Translations under genes and position numbers: made by a program
Notes under the pieces: model-generated
Seen by the model: only the letters and a program-made list of their open reading frames with translations
The model's database searches: none
What the model was told of the DNA's origin: nothing
Part shown: piece by piece, positions 6,889 through 8,715 of the stretch
Position numbering within the stretch: position 1 is the first letter of the stretch
How the letters are laid out: each line of letters starts with the position of its first letter
DNA from: Synechococcaceae bacterium WB4_1_0192
GTDB taxonomy: Bacteria; Cyanobacteriota; Cyanobacteriia; PCC-6307; Cyanobiaceae
Assembly: GCA_009926195.1 (NCBI GenBank)
Contig: RFPK01000070.1
Coordinates: forward strand, 1 to 8,715
Reading direction: 5' to 3'
DNA: 8,715 nt

Positions 6889-6915
6889 GCGCGTCCCCCG
6901 CGACTTCTCCCATAA

Positions 6916-8376
<1,461 letters not shown>

Positions 8377-8405
8377 TCCGCCAACCCTTCTGAGCTTCTG
8401 ACGCC

Positions 8406-8715
8406 ATGACTCTCACCCTCCGCGTTCTGGCACCTGACCAGAGCGTCTTCGACGGCGCCGCCGACGAAGTGATCCTGCCCAGCACCACCGGTCAGCTGGG
8501 CATCCTCCCCGGCCACGTCTCGCTGCTCACCGCCATCGACATCGGTGTGCTCCGGGTGCGTGAGGGCAATGGCTGGAAGGCCATCGCCCTGCACGGCGGC
8601 TTCGCCGAAGTGGAAGCCGATGAGGTGACCGTGCTGGTGAACGCCGCCGAACTCGGCAGCGCCATCAATGCCGATGCCGCCAACAAGGAACTGGAGGCCG
8701 CCACCGCCGCCGCCG
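8406..8715 (+). CDS. atpC: ATP synthase F1 subunit epsilon (3' end beyond window)
   Basis: Epsilon is part of the rotating stalk of F1 and inhibits ATP hydrolysis (called atpE in cyanobacterial and plastid nomenclature). The 103 codons present begin MTLTLRVLAPDQSVFDG and include the family signature EVILPSTTGQLGILPGHVSLLTAIDIGVLRV, split here as EVILPSTTGQLG (22-33) and ILPGHVSLLTA (34-44). They continue with the HGGFAEVEADEVTVLV beta-sandwich strand pair, and reach the start of the C-terminal helices (NADAANKELEAATAAA). About 30 more residues are expected. It starts at an ATG 29 bases after atpD and is almost certainly translated from the same message. Confidence 0.96.
   Translation, partial: MTLTLRVLAPDQSVFDGAADEVILPSTTGQLGILPGHVSLLTAIDIGVLRVREGNGWKAIALHGGFAEVEADEVTVLVNAAELGSAINADAANKELEAATAAA

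Overview
The window is GC-rich and reads as chromosome from a picocyanobacterium of the Cyanobium/Synechococcus type. This rests on the close resemblance of its GroEL, GroES, AtpD and GpmI proteins to that group and on the gene order gpmI-secG ... groL-groS / atpD-atpC. I recall that order from marine picocyanobacterial genomes and have not searched for it here. Most of the content is housekeeping. I do not see a clearly new multi-gene system.

Layout, left to right. Bases 1-183 hold no gene I can support. A tight plus-strand run follows: gpmI (cofactor-independent phosphoglycerate mutase), secG (translocon subunit) and msrB (methionine-R-sulfoxide reductase with a Tat-like signal peptide), with gaps of 21 and 13 bases. 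Convergent to it on the minus strand is an Amt-family ammonium transporter whose first pore histidine is replaced by glutamate. Divergent from the transporter is a small exported protein with an HEATH (HExxH) motif, probably an uncharacterised zinc-dependent hydrolase. A strong minus-strand terminator then closes the chaperonin operon.

The chaperonin operon (groS then groL, minus strand) lies under a recognisable CIRCE operator, the binding site of the HrcA repressor. groS is intact. groL is broken: about 54 codons at the end of the apical domain are missing and the reading frame shifts at the junction, near base 5299. This is either a real lesion or an assembly error. The plus-strand ATP synthase genes atpD (beta, complete) and atpC (epsilon, cut by the window end) diverge from groS across a 272-base control region that holds CIRCE and several short hairpins.

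The genes cover glycolysis, protein export, oxidative repair outside the cytoplasm, nitrogen uptake, protein folding and ATP synthesis. The msrB-amt-HEATH block looks like a lineage-specific insertion into an otherwise conserved neighbourhood. The best leads are the groL lesion, the Glu-for-His transporter pore and the HEATH protein.
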